Shown in pieces: positions 1 through 8,618 of a DNA stretch of 51,165 nucleotides (positions within the stretch are counted from its first letter, which is position 1; every line of letters starts with the position of its first letter). Under the pieces are notes generated by a model. That model worked only from the letters and a program-made list of their open reading frames with translations. It did not search any database and was not told where the DNA came from. The stretch comes from Myxococcota bacterium (GTDB lineage: Bacteria > Myxococcota_A > UBA9160 > UBA4427), in the NCBI GenBank assembly GCA_028823175.1, contig JAPKBZ010000027.1, positions 1 through 51,165 of the forward strand. The letters run 5' to 3'. Made by a program: the position numbers and the translations under genes.

Positions 1-36
1 CACTCGCTATCACACACAGTCCGATCAGGAGCCCGC

Positions 37-534
37 ATGACCGAGGCTAAACCCGAAGACATAGCCACCCCCGACAATCCGCCCGAAGCGCGATTTCGCC
101 ACGCCGACGAAGAGGAATGGCATGAGGTGCGAGCACTCGAAGCCGATGGTAGACGCTTGTCCGTCTTTGAAAAATGGCTGGAGTTTACGCCCAAGATGCT
201 CTCGCTCTATGCGAAATGGGACCCCGGCATGATGATTCACAGACACGGCCATAATGGCGACCACATCCTCTTCGTGCTGGCGGGCGAAATGATGTGTGGT
301 GAAGTCAAATGTACGCAGGGTATGCACATCACACTCGAACACGGCGCGGCCTTTGGCCCATTCATAGCGGGTCCAGAAGGCGTTGAACTCTTTGAAGTCA
401 TGCTCGGCGACCCGCGCTCCTGGCCCGCCGACCCTGAGGGATTCGAGACGCTCCTAAAAGAACGCAATACGAAGAAGCTTCCTAACCCGCCGATCAATTT
501 GCCGGCGTGGCTCGAAGACACACGCAGCCAATAG
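37..534 (+). CDS. Cupin-domain protein
   Basis: A 165-residue single cupin. The core runs from about residue 60 to 125: the MIHRHGHNGDHILFVLAGEM stretch supplies three His residues and the following Gly of cupin motif 1, and the segment ending in GPFIAGPEGVELFEV resembles motif 2. The function could be metal-dependent isomerisation, dioxygenation or a non-enzymatic role; the sequence does not decide. The ATG follows GGAGCCCGC. It is the first of four closely spaced + strand genes (next start 608) and the operon ends with a second cupin, so it probably acts on the same substrate as the amidohydrolase. The operon promoter probably lies left of the window, since only 36 bases precede the start. 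Confidence 0.85.
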   Translation: MTEAKPEDIATPDNPPEARFRHADEEEWHEVRALEADGRRLSVFEKWLEFTPKMLSLYAKWDPGMMIHRHGHNGDHILFVLAGEMMCGEVKCTQGMHITLEHGAAFGPFIAGPEGVELFEVMLGDPRSWPADPEGFETLLKERNTKKLPNPPINLPAWLEDTRSQ

Positions 535-607
535 TCACGTCCTTCGTCGAGCGCGCTTGACCGGCGCGAGTTCGCCACCAATCAGCCTATTTGAGGAGTG
601 TTTTCCC

Positions 608-1777
608 ATGCGAGACGGATTCAAGGTCTTCGATGCCGACGCCCATGTCGTCGAGCCCAAAAACCTCTGGGAGCGTTTTCTTGACAAACGCTATCAATCC
701 CGAGTCTCATGGCAGCAACCTTTCGAGGGAATGGATCGCTTCCGCCCCGCCACCGTCGACGGCCGCTATACGCAGAGTCACAAGACGCTCTACGGTCGCC
801 AGCAAGAAGCCGTCCGCTGGACGACCGAGGCGATGATCGAAAAGTACGGTGACGTCGTGAGTAGGGGGTTCGATGGAGCGAGTGTCGCTGAGTCTCTCAA
901 CGTCGAAGGGGTCGATCTCGCTGTCCTCTATGGCCCCGGGTACGACATGTGGCTCGACGGCATAGATCCTGACCTTCAAGCTGGAATGGCCCGCGCCTAT
1001 AATCGATGGGCAGAAGAGATGCGCGAGACCTCTGGCGGTCGCATTCTCGCCGCAGGGCCGGTACCGCTCAACGACATCACGCGCGCAGTCGAAGAGGTCC
1101 GCTACGCGTACGAGCATCTCGGGACGCGCTGCTTTTGGGCCCGGCCGAACCCCTTCAACCAGCGCACATTGGGCGACCGCTACTACGACCCTCTCTGGGA
1201 AATCTTGCAGGATCTAGACGTATCCTTTGCGACCCACGAGTTCATGGGCTTGGCCGGTACTTCGGCCGGTGGCGAGCGCTTCTCTTCCTTCGTGGAATGG
1301 CATAGTTGCGTGCACCAGATGGAAGCCCAGATGGCAATGCTCGCGATGATCGTGAACGGGGTCTATGAGCGCTTCCCGCGCCTGCGCGTCGCGTACATGG
1401 AAGCGGGTTCTGCGTGGCTGCCCTCCTGGCTGCATCGCATCGAGGAGCACGTTGAATTGGCGGGCTGGCTTGAGACCCCAGAGTGTACAAAGGACCCTAT
1501 TGAATACTTCAAGCAGAACTGCTGGGTGACAACTGAATGCGATGAGGAGCTCGTCTACCACGTCATTGACGAGATGGGTGACGATCACATCCTCTTCGAA
1601 ACCGACTATCCACACCCGGACTCGAAGTTCCCGAATGCCGTGACTACCTTCCTCGGTCAAAAGCGTCTCAGTGACGAGAGTAAACGCAAAATCTTGTGGG
1701 ATAATGCAATCGATTTCTATCGGTTCCCAGAGACACACTTGCCGACGGAGTTCCAAGAGGCCAAGGCCGCGCCCTGA
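608..1777 (+). CDS. Amidohydrolase family 2 (TIM-barrel metal-dependent hydrolase/decarboxylase)
   Basis: A 389-residue member of the amidohydrolase-2 branch (ACMSD-like). The N-terminus carries DADAHVVEP at residues 9-17, the subfamily version of the metal-binding strand-1 motif, and the C-terminal half carries ETDYPHPDS at 331-339, where the Asp of barrel strand 8 normally binds metal. Family members cleave C-C or C-N bonds in aromatic or heteroaromatic acids; the substrate is unknown. An upstream in-frame ATG at 557 exists, but GAGGAG at 593-598 sits ten bases before the ATG at 608 and the family N-terminus begins there, so 608 is preferred. It is flanked by cupins and followed after 19 bases by the next gene. 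Confidence 0.88.
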   Translation: MRDGFKVFDADAHVVEPKNLWERFLDKRYQSRVSWQQPFEGMDRFRPATVDGRYTQSHKTLYGRQQEAVRWTTEAMIEKYGDVVSRGFDGASVAESLNVEGVDLAVLYGPGYDMWLDGIDPDLQAGMARAYNRWAEEMRETSGGRILAAGPVPLNDITRAVEEVRYAYEHLGTRCFWARPNPFNQRTLGDRYYDPLWEILQDLDVSFATHEFMGLAGTSAGGERFSSFVEWHSCVHQMEAQMAMLAMIVNGVYERFPRLRVAYMEAGSAWLPSWLHRIEEHVELAGWLETPECTKDPIEYFKQNCWVTTECDEELVYHVIDEMGDDHILFETDYPHPDSKFPNAVTTFLGQKRLSDESKRKILWDNAIDFYRFPETHLPTEFQEAKAAP

Positions 1778-1796
1778 ATCAAGAGGAGGATCAAGT

Positions 1797-2315
1797 ATGA
1801 CCGGTACCACCTATAAAGTTCCCCCGATTCCGCTCGACGAGGCACACACGACCTATGTCGAGGCGGGCGTGCTGCGCATCGGCGTTGAATACCGTTTGCT
1901 CGACGAGGCAGAATTGGCGGCGAATTACGAAGGCGACGAGATGACAGAGATCCAGGACGCCCTCGACGGCGCGGCGGTCCAGGACAACGGTGCATCGATT
2001 CATGTACTTGGTCGCGAGGATGGTCACGAATATCTACGCTTTGACCTCTTCGAAAAGGGCCCCCACTATCACTACATTAATCTCGGCGGCCAAGAGCAGA
2101 CGATCATCGATTTTGATCGCGTCGCACTGGGCGAGATGTTGCCGTGGGCGCTCGAGCAACTGCGCAGTCGCGTCGTCCCCATGCTCGAGCGCGCCGGCGG
2201 AGAGAATCTTGCACGCGAGGTCGAGGCGAATTGCGATCCGGTTCACGCCTCGCTCGTCGAAGTCGAGCGCCTAGTCAAAGTCGCGCAGGCTGAATTGGCT
2301 AATACCAAGCGCTAG
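1797..2315 (+). CDS. Conserved-looking hypothetical protein, third gene of the cupin operon
   Basis: A 172-residue acidic protein with no signal peptide or membrane segment. The ATG is preceded by GAGGAGGATCAAGT, an excellent ribosome-binding site, and starts 19 bases after the amidohydrolase stop, so translation is likely coupled. The central part contains a histidine-rich HYHYINLG strand (near residue 90) followed by a helical C-terminal half rich in Glu and Leu. I do not recognise a named family with confidence. The operon context suggests an accessory or regulatory subunit of the amidohydrolase/cupin pathway, which is inference only. Confidence 0.8.
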   Translation: MTGTTYKVPPIPLDEAHTTYVEAGVLRIGVEYRLLDEAELAANYEGDEMTEIQDALDGAAVQDNGASIHVLGREDGHEYLRFDLFEKGPHYHYINLGGQEQTIIDFDRVALGEMLPWALEQLRSRVVPMLERAGGENLAREVEANCDPVHASLVEVERLVKVAQAELANTKR

Positions 2316-2359
2316 TTACCGCTACCCGGTTCGCCCGTCCGCTCAAAGGAGCCAATCCT

Positions 2360-2770
2360 ATGGCCAAGCCCAAGCTACCGCCCTCCAGGCCTCCTACTGT
2401 GTTGCTCTACGATCGGATCGACTGGGACGGTCGCACACGCGCGGAGTCTGCTGCCGCGCCTCCCAAGGAACTCATCGAAGGAGCCCGAAAGAGCGGGGCA
2501 AGGCGCAAGAAGATTGTGAAAGGCGAGGGCGGCTTCTTCATGAACCGATCGGTGTTGCCAGCCGGTTTTCGCGTGCCACCCCATCATCATACGCATGGCG
2601 AGGTATTGGTTGTCCTGAAAGGCGGATGCCAATTCGACGATGAGTTGGCGACACTGGGTGCGGATGATTCAATCGTCATTCACGCGAATTATCGATACGG
2701 CTTTACATGTGGGCCGGAGGGCATGGAATTCTTGACGATTCGTCTAGGTGAAGCGGGTGTGACCCTCTAG
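2360..2770 (+). CDS. Cupin-domain protein, last gene of operon
   Basis: A 136-residue single cupin. Motif 1 is visible as PPHHHTHGEVLVVLKGG (near residues 73-89) with three clustered His and the downstream Glu, a full metal-binding set. Motif 2 is less clear. AAAGGAG lies eight bases before the ATG. It closes a four-gene + strand operon with 44 bases after the preceding stop. It differs in sequence from the first cupin of the operon, so it is not a recent tandem duplicate. The exact chemistry cannot be read from the sequence. Confidence 0.85.
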   Translation: MAKPKLPPSRPPTVLLYDRIDWDGRTRAESAAAPPKELIEGARKSGARRKKIVKGEGGFFMNRSVLPAGFRVPPHHHTHGEVLVVLKGGCQFDDELATLGADDSIVIHANYRYGFTCGPEGMEFLTIRLGEAGVTL

Positions 2771-2968
2771 TGAGTTCGCGCAGGTTCGATAGCCATGAGT
2801 TCAGTAGAGGCCGCCAAGCCGTCGACACCACCCGCGCGTCAATTGGTGGCCCCTGGCGACGCTTTCGTGGCAGAGCCTGCGGGAACGCCTCTGGGCTCCT
2901 GGCTGTCTCTACACAAGTCTCTGCCATGCCCCGAGGCGAGCAAAAAACGGATTTGTGGGCTTCGTCAG

Positions 2969-3781
2969 CTAACGCGTTCGCTCCCGAATTAAAATTTCTT
3001 GGGCGACCGTAGCGAGGTGGACCCCGCTGCGACTGTAGATTTGGCCAATCGTGAGCCCGCGCGCACCGACCACGCCGTGACTTTGAAAGTCGTGGAGCAC
3101 CCAATCGTCGAACCGGCCGGGGCGGTGAAACCAGATCGAATGATCGAGGCTCGCTCCTACAAAGGTATTTCCGTAGTCCCCGGGTCCGTCTCCAAGCGTA
3201 GCGGTGAGCGGGTGAGATCGGCTTGCGGCGTCGGTTGGAAGCTCATCCGAAGTGTACGCAAGCGCGCAGGCCTGGGCGATTGGATCTTCGCCGACTTCGC
3301 CCTCGACGCGTACCCAAGCCAACGCCCGGGCGCCCTCTTTCTTGAGTCTTCGGGTAAGCAGGATAGGGCCCCACTCGGAAGGACGAAGATCTTCAGGTTG
3401 CGGTAAGTCCGGAGGCATCGTGCATTCCTGTACGTCTACCTCGCCTTCTCGAATTTGAAACGAAACGGACAAATTCAGAATCGGGCCCATGGATTGACGC
3501 GCTACGACTCGTCGAGTTAGGAACGATCGGCCATTGCGAATTCGGTCGACTTCGTAACGAATGGGTTCCTCGTAGTCGCCCCCACGGATGAAGTAGGAAT
3601 GCAGTGAATGCACCTGAAATGATTCATCAACGGTCGCGCATGCAGCTCGCAGCGCCTGGGCGACGACCTGTCCGCCGTAAACGCGGCCCCACGGGTAAGA
3701 AGGGCCGACCCCGACAAAGACGTCGGGGCCGTGTGGCTCGAGCTCCATAAGAGTCTTGAAATCAGTGACTTTAAAGGACAT
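2969..3781 (-). CDS. Acyl-CoA thioesterase II (TesB-like, double hot dog)
   Basis: A 270-residue TesB-type thioesterase that would hydrolyse acyl-CoA to free acid and CoA in the cytoplasm. Recognisable family segments are VYGGQVVAQAL in the first hot dog (near residue 34), HSLHSYFIRGGD (near 58) and, in the second hot dog, FVGASLDHSIWFHRPGRFDD followed by GLTIGQIYSRSG. The length is close to the usual 280-300 residues. It lies just downstream of the P450 on the same strand (60 bases apart) and probably shares its transcript, in keeping with a catabolic pathway that handles CoA esters. Confidence 0.9.
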   Translation of the reverse strand: MSFKVTDFKTLMELEPHGPDVFVGVGPSYPWGRVYGGQVVAQALRAACATVDESFQVHSLHSYFIRGGDYEEPIRYEVDRIRNGRSFLTRRVVARQSMGPILNLSVSFQIREGEVDVQECTMPPDLPQPEDLRPSEWGPILLTRRLKKEGARALAWVRVEGEVGEDPIAQACALAYTSDELPTDAASRSHPLTATLGDGPGDYGNTFVGASLDHSIWFHRPGRFDDWVLHDFQSHGVVGARGLTIGQIYSRSGVHLATVAQEILIRERTR

Positions 3782-3841
3782 GGGCGCGCACGATAGCGGT
3801 TTGAGTCTGTTTGCCGGTCGAGAGCGATTCAGGAAAAAAGT

Positions 3842-5122
3842 TCATTGGTCTTCGTGCGTGTTCTCTGGCGTGAACTTCACATGCATGTGCTGCACGCTTC
3901 GAACCAGCGCTGAGGAACCCATCTCCGGCCCATTGGCTGAGTATTCCATGTCGGGAACGCGGCGAAGTAACTCGTCCAAGGCGACACGCATTTCCATTCG
4001 TGCCAAGTTGGCGCCGAGACAGAAATGGTTGCCGATTCCGAAGGCGAGGTGATGCGCGTTGCGATCGATATCAAAGGCATCAGGGTTCTTGAACTCTTCT
4101 GGATCGCGGTTCGCCGAGCCGTACATCATGAGAACCTTTTCGCCTTTCTTGATGGGAACCCCTCGAATTTCTGTGTCCTGGGTCGCGGTGCGGATAAATG
4201 AAAGGACAGGCGAGACGAGGCGAAGCATTTCTTCAACGGCGGTGGGGATCAGCGAGGGGTCGTCGATGAGTCGCTGTCTCGCTTCGGGATTTTCGATTAA
4301 GAGCTGCATCCCGCCCGAGAGACCGTTCCGGGTCGTCTCGTTGCCCGCGACCATCAAGAGAATGCTCATTTTGATGAGTTCATCGTTATTCATCGAACTG
4401 TGCTCTTCGGATCTACCGAGCGTGGCGTCAACGTTTTCACCCAGCTCGCGAGTATGTTCGACAAGCACACCGTCGTCTTTGGCTTGCACCAAGATGCTGA
4501 TCAGGTCGTCCTTGGGCTTCTTGCGGCGATCTTCGATCACCGCAGTCACGTAGGTCATGTACTCCATTGCCGCTACTCCCGACTTGGCGATAATTTCGGG
4601 ATTGTCCATATTGCCCTGTGCGCTGATCATGGCGTCGGACCACCGGTGGAAGCGCTCTCGATCTTCTTTGCGTATCCCAATCATTTCCGCGATCAGAATA
4701 AGTGGCAATGGGACGGCGATGTCTTCGACGAAATCGCATTCGCCTCTGGTTGCAACTTCATTGATCGCCTCGTCGGTGATCTTTTGGAAAGCCTCTTCCC
4801 ATTTCCGAACCATGCGAGGAGTGAAGCCTCTATTGATCAGGCCCCGCATCTCTCCGTGGCGTGGTTCGTCCTCGTCGATCAGGCCGATTTTTGGACTCAA
4901 CTTGCCGGGCAGTACACCCTCGCCGGAGCAAAAGACATCGTTGTTCTTAGACGCATAAACAACGTCTTCGAAGCGAGTGAGGATGAAAGCTTCGGTCTTC
5001 TCACTCCAGAAGACCGGCCTATTCTCACGCAACCAACGCGTTCGTTCGGGCATTTCGGCGGTCCATGCGGCGGCATGACCGTAGTCGATGTCAATGTTCT
5101 CGGCGTTGAAACTTTGAGCCAC
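3842..5122 (-). CDS. Cytochrome P450
   Basis: A 426-residue soluble bacterial P450. The heme-binding loop FGIGNHFCLG places the thiolate ligand at Cys368; the I-helix oxygen-activation motif AGNET is at 259-263; the K-helix EMLR supplies ExxR. It resembles actinobacterial steroid/fatty-acid type P450s (CYP125/142/124 style), but the substrate is unproven. A longer frame reaches 5377, yet GTG at 5122 has AAGGAC about eight bases upstream and gives a normal P450 N-terminus, whereas the extension has no P450 features; I therefore start at the GTG. No ferredoxin gene is in the window, so electron-transfer partners must be elsewhere. It is followed by the thioesterase. Confidence 0.92.
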   Translation of the reverse strand: MAQSFNAENIDIDYGHAAAWTAEMPERTRWLRENRPVFWSEKTEAFILTRFEDVVYASKNNDVFCSGEGVLPGKLSPKIGLIDEDEPRHGEMRGLINRGFTPRMVRKWEEAFQKITDEAINEVATRGECDFVEDIAVPLPLILIAEMIGIRKEDRERFHRWSDAMISAQGNMDNPEIIAKSGVAAMEYMTYVTAVIEDRRKKPKDDLISILVQAKDDGVLVEHTRELGENVDATLGRSEEHSSMNNDELIKMSILLMVAGNETTRNGLSGGMQLLIENPEARQRLIDDPSLIPTAVEEMLRLVSPVLSFIRTATQDTEIRGVPIKKGEKVLMMYGSANRDPEEFKNPDAFDIDRNAHHLAFGIGNHFCLGANLARMEMRVALDELLRRVPDMEYSANGPEMGSSALVRSVQHMHVKFTPENTHEDQ

Positions 5123-5504
5123 TGGGGATGTCCTTTTGGTTGAATCTTGAGAGTCCAGAGTCTGGCAGATGCGCAAGGTGAAGTCTTGGTTGTCGCCGAG
5201 TGATGCGACGATCAGCGCGTAAATGTGTTCGACGGCTTCTCCGGCCATCAGGATAGGGGGGTGGACGTATTGGCCGAAAGAACGAATACCCGTTCTCTGT
5301 GCGAGAAAGTTTCGCTGAATGCGAGAGCTTACTCTAAGATGGATTGGAGAGAACGCCCCGTAGGGAATTAATGTCAAGTCGATACCCGTACATTGGGCCA
5401 GAAGGCAGTTCGAATTGCGGACTCCCCACGCGGCTGCACATGGGTGGGTTGACGTCCTGAGAGGCTAGTTTTCGAGACGATCCACTCGAGGAGGTACTCA
5501 GTCG
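5123..5504. promoter_or_regulatory. Divergent intergenic region between P450 and methyltransferase
   Basis: This 382-base gap should hold both divergent promoters. The main visible structure is the dyad at 5279-5296, listed separately. An open - strand frame continues the P450 frame upstream to 5377 but has no recognisable protein content. No clear sigma-70 hexamer pair was identified by eye. Confidence 0.4.
5279..5296. promoter_or_regulatory. Inverted repeat, candidate repressor operator
   Basis: AGAACG-N6-CGTTCT is a perfect 6-bp dyad in the P450/methyltransferase intergenic region. The half sites AGAAC/GTTCT resemble those of TetR-family regulators of steroid catabolism (KstR type), but the spacing is longer than in that consensus. 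Function is inference. Confidence 0.4.
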
Positions 5505-6341
5505 ATGAAAATTGAAGAGCGTGTGTCGAAACACTACGAGGGCGACGAATTGCTTGAGGCGATCCTAGTGGGCGTCGCGGCACTCGGGAAAAACACGGCC
5601 ACCGTAACCGTCGACGACCTCTCCCCCGTCGACGAGTTTCACATAGGCGGCCGGCTGGCAACGACCGAACTCTGCGATGGCCTCGGGATCGACGACTCGA
5701 GTCTCGTCCTCGACGTGGGCTGCGGGATTGGGGGTTCATCGCGATTCGTCGCTTCTGCCTACGGGTGTCGGACGGTCGGAATCGACCTCACCCCGAGTTA
5801 TATCGAGGTCGCCCGAACCCTCAGCGAGTGGACTGGGCTCGGCAAACGATGCAGTTTTGACGTAGGCAGCGCGCTGAAGCTTCCCTACGACGACGACACT
5901 TTTGATCGGGCAATCCAGCTCCATGTCGGCATGAATATCGAGGACAAATCATCGCTCTTGGCGGAGATCTATAGGGTGCTCCAGCCGGGGGGTCGAGTCG
6001 CGATCTACGACATCATGCAAAAAAGAGATGACACGCACGAGTTCCCCGTCCCTTGGGCGTCCGACCCCGCGACCAGTTTCGTCGCTGCGCCATCGGTCTA
6101 TCGCATGGCCATGGAAGCTGCCGGCTTTTCGGTCACCGGCGAGCGTGACCGCAGCCAATTTGCGTCCGAGTTCTTCGCCGCTCTCCAGGCAAGGTCTGCT
6201 GCCGCCGAGGGCCCGCCTCCTCTCGGTCTTCATGTGATCATGGGCCCGGACGCACCGGTCAAACTCGGCCACATGGCGGCGGCGGTTAAAGCGGGCACTC
6301 TCGCCCCCTACGAGATGATTGGCGCGAAACCGACCCGTTAG
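5505..6341 (+). CDS. Class I SAM methyltransferase, sarcosine/dimethylglycine N-methyltransferase-like
   Basis: A 278-residue methyltransferase. Motif I is LDVGCGIGGSSRF (residues about 69-81), the acidic loop is DVGSALKLPYDDDTFD and the post-motif is VLQPGGRVAIYDI. The stretch GMNIEDKSSLL and the later FPVPWASDP with AAGFSV match the arrangement in glycine/sarcosine/dimethylglycine methyltransferases that make betaine and in related small-molecule methyltransferases. The substrate could instead be a catabolic or secondary metabolite. GAGGAG near 5489-5494 precedes the ATG. It is divergent from the P450. Confidence 0.87.
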   Translation: MKIEERVSKHYEGDELLEAILVGVAALGKNTATVTVDDLSPVDEFHIGGRLATTELCDGLGIDDSSLVLDVGCGIGGSSRFVASAYGCRTVGIDLTPSYIEVARTLSEWTGLGKRCSFDVGSALKLPYDDDTFDRAIQLHVGMNIEDKSSLLAEIYRVLQPGGRVAIYDIMQKRDDTHEFPVPWASDPATSFVAAPSVYRMAMEAAGFSVTGERDRSQFASEFFAALQARSAAAEGPPPLGLHVIMGPDAPVKLGHMAAAVKAGTLAPYEMIGAKPTR

Positions 6342-6587
6342 GGGCAGCCCGATAAAACATCGACATAACGGCCGTTGCGCGAGGGCATCCAACGACTCAC
6401 TCAGTAGCCTGAGAAACACTCCCCGGGACGACTCGACTTCGTTGATCTGCCCGATGATCTGCCGGTAAACATTCATGGCTACGTCCTGAGGTTCGAATGG
6501 GTCCGGCCCGTCGGCAATGTTTCTTGCTTCTCGGTTCCCTTTTTGTTGCGCCCCTCTCGCGATGAAAAATGCGTCGAGACTCCTCGC

Positions 6588-6890
6588 TCAGCACTCCTCC
6601 AACAACGCCCGCCCAACGGCATAGAACTCGTGAGTAAAGTAGGACTGCGCACGGGTGGACAACTCCGGAAAACTCGGAGAGCTTCGGTCCATCCGCATGA
6701 TGGCCTTTGCGGCCCCTACGAAGCCCGGAAGATTCTGGTAACCGCACAATTCGCGATCAGCGGCCTGTCGAATCTTGTCGATGTTGTTGACGATAAACTG
6801 GTCCACGACCGGTTCGCTGTTGATGTGATCGCCCGAGGCACTTAGACCGAAAGAGACAATCAATATCAGGCAGATAAGAAACTCACGCAT
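6588..6890 (-). CDS. Small exported hypothetical protein
   Basis: A 100-residue protein beginning with a typical signal peptide (MREFLICLILIVSFGLSASG), so it is probably periplasmic. The mature part is about 80 residues, mostly helical, with one Cys. GGAG stands eight bases before the ATG at 6890; a longer frame to 7160 lacks coding character and would bury the signal peptide, so the shorter start is chosen. No family is recognised. A second small - strand gene lies 106 bases upstream. Confidence 0.65.
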   Translation of the reverse strand: MREFLICLILIVSFGLSASGDHINSEPVVDQFIVNNIDKIRQAADRELCGYQNLPGFVGAAKAIMRMDRSSPSFPELSTRAQSYFTHEFYAVGRALLEEC

Positions 6891-6996
6891 TCGCTTTCTC
6901 CATTCATGCGGGCTTGCTGGTTCTCCGTGTAAATCGTCTGGCGAGGCTTGCCAGGGCGGGGCTTCGCAGTCTCGATGGAGGTCTGCTCCTGGGCAT

Positions 6997-7323
6997 CTAC
7001 CCCTCGTCGTACGGCTTTGTCGAAGTATTGGTCTCTTCGAGCGCCTGTTCCTGGGCAGAAAATTGCAGCCCGTCGGTGAAGTACTCCTCCGCCTCGTAGG
7101 TCTCAGGCAGACCCTTCTCGTTGAATTCCTCTGCCGTGCAAACGAGGATCTCGAGGCCATTCTTTCTTATCTGCAAGGCGGTTTCCTGAGCGGCCGGCAA
7201 CGCCAGCAACTCCGCGGTGACTTGCCATTCATACCGACTGTCATCCTCAATCCGATAGAGAATTCGCGAGGCTTTCCGGGGTCTTTTCATGGCCGCTGGC
7301 ACCCTTTCTTCGTTCGAGGACAT
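6997..7323 (-). CDS. Small hypothetical cytoplasmic protein
   Basis: A 108-residue hydrophilic protein with a basic N-terminus (MKRPRKASR) and an acidic C-terminus ending in the region EEYFTDGLQ. There is no signal peptide. The start is uncertain: ATG at 7323 has no evident ribosome-binding site, and ATG at 7290 (97 residues) has only AAAGG some distance upstream. The composition is more protein-like than that of the other frames. It is divergent from the AraC-type regulator across about 100 bases. Function unknown. Confidence 0.5.
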   Translation of the reverse strand: MSSNEERVPAAMKRPRKASRILYRIEDDSRYEWQVTAELLALPAAQETALQIRKNGLEILVCTAEEFNEKGLPETYEAEEYFTDGLQFSAQEQALEETNTSTKPYDEG

Positions 7324-7427
7324 TGGCCGGGTTTTACCCGTCTAATTGGGCTCTATCATCGATCGAATTGGAGTTTTTCGTCAATCATTTGCCGCCAAAG
7401 AGTTATCGTTCAGCTGGGAGATCCTGA

Positions 7428-8441
7428 ATGGTCAGAGCCGCTGAACGACACACCGTGCTTTCAAACGTCGCAGTGGTGCTGTGCCAGGCGCTGGAAGACC
7501 GTGGCGTCAACGGCCGTGCTGTCCTGAGTGAGGCGGGTATTGACTACGCCGATGCAGCCAACCCGGATACCCGAATCACCCTAAAACAGCACCAGGCTCT
7601 CTGGCATCTGGCAGTCGAGCGGACGGGCGACCCGTGCATTGGCCTGATCGTGGGAGAGACTTTCCCGCCGGCCGCTCTTCATGGCCTGGGGCTTGGCTGG
7701 ATGGCCAGCACCACATTGAAGACTGCCTTCGATCGCCTGATTCGCTACCAGCGGCTGCTTTCCACCAATGCTGAGCTCGAATGGGAAGAGCTGGGGGACA
7801 CGTATCGTTTTATTGGCCGACCCAAGACCGCGGGTCTGAATTTCGAGAGTGCAGCGGCTGATGCAACTCTGGCCGTGGTGGTGCGGCTGTGCCGGATCAC
7901 CCTGAGCGAATCTGTCAACCCGGTGAAGGTCTGCGTCCAGCATGACCGGCGGGCCTGTCACGCGCACTACAGAGATTTCTACGGCTGTGAAGTGACGTTC
8001 AGCGCGCCCGATTACACTCTTGAGTTCGACAAGGCACTCCTGGCCCAGGTACTACCCGGCGCAAACCCCCTGCTGACCCGAATTAACGATCGGGCGGTTG
8101 CGGATTATCTCGCAAGCTTCGATCACGAGGACACGACGACTCGGGTCCGCCAGCAGTTGATTGACGCCCTGGTCGACGGCCGGCCCAATCAGGCAAATAT
8201 CGCTCGGGCGCTAAATTTGAGCCTCCGCCAACTACAGCGGGAACTGGATAGCCAGGGCACTTCGTTTAGGCAACTGACCGAGGAAGTGCGGAGAGATCTG
8301 GCGGTGAGCTACCTGCGGGAGGGGGACAAGTCGATCGGCGAGATAAGCTGGCTTTTGGGCTATACTGAGCCCGCGAACTTCAGCCGTTCATTCAAGAAGT
8401 GGACCGGCCAGACCCCGAAGGTATTTAGAGAAGCGTCTTGA
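7428..8441 (+). CDS. AraC-family transcriptional regulator (OruR/ArgR-type ligand domain)
   Basis: A 337-residue regulator with a long N-terminal sensing domain of the type often annotated arabinose-binding (about residues 20-210) and a C-terminal double helix-turn-helix (about 250-335). The second HTH is clear in GEISWLLGYTEPANFSRSFK followed by WTGQTPKVFRE, the standard AraC signature. GGGAGA precedes the ATG. The family senses small effectors and activates catabolic genes. The acyl-CoA ligase 177 bases downstream is a plausible target. Confidence 0.93.
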   Translation: MVRAAERHTVLSNVAVVLCQALEDRGVNGRAVLSEAGIDYADAANPDTRITLKQHQALWHLAVERTGDPCIGLIVGETFPPAALHGLGLGWMASTTLKTAFDRLIRYQRLLSTNAELEWEELGDTYRFIGRPKTAGLNFESAAADATLAVVVRLCRITLSESVNPVKVCVQHDRRACHAHYRDFYGCEVTFSAPDYTLEFDKALLAQVLPGANPLLTRINDRAVADYLASFDHEDTTTRVRQQLIDALVDGRPNQANIARALNLSLRQLQRELDSQGTSFRQLTEEVRRDLAVSYLREGDKSIGEISWLLGYTEPANFSRSFKKWTGQTPKVFREAS

Positions 8442-8480
8442 GGGGGCTCGAAACAGAGTGACGCCCCCGTGAGAAAAGGG

Positions 8481-8505
8481 CTCGGATCGCGGTTTTTAAT
8501 CCGAG
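8481..8505. promoter_or_regulatory. Inverted repeat between regulator and acyl-CoA ligase
   Basis: CTCGGAT and ATCCGAG form perfect 7-bp arms around an 11-base spacer that contains a T-run. It lies 40 bases after the AraC-type gene and about 110 bases before the ligase start. It could be a weak terminator hairpin or an operator for the upstream regulator; no T-tract follows the stem, which weakens the terminator reading. Confidence 0.35.
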
Positions 8506-8618
8506 GAGAAACCTTCCGCAACTTCTAGAAGCGCCCCAGCTACAAGAGCATCATTCCGTGCTTTGGTGAGGCTCAGGCTCAGCGGGTAGTAGAAGAGATC
8601 GAAACTGAGAGGTCGAGC

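Noticed and set aside
2770..3012. GTG-led + strand frame overlapping the upstream cupin stop
   Set aside because: It runs into the thioesterase gene on the other strand, has Arg-rich composition and lacks a ribosome-binding site.
3842..5377. P450 gene extended to the upstream ATG at 5377
   Set aside because: The extra 85 residues have no P450 features, and GTG at 5122 has a well-spaced AAGGAC.
5949..6476. - strand frame antisense to the methyltransferase
   Set aside because: The first 40 residues look protein-like, but most of it is antisense to a well-supported gene.
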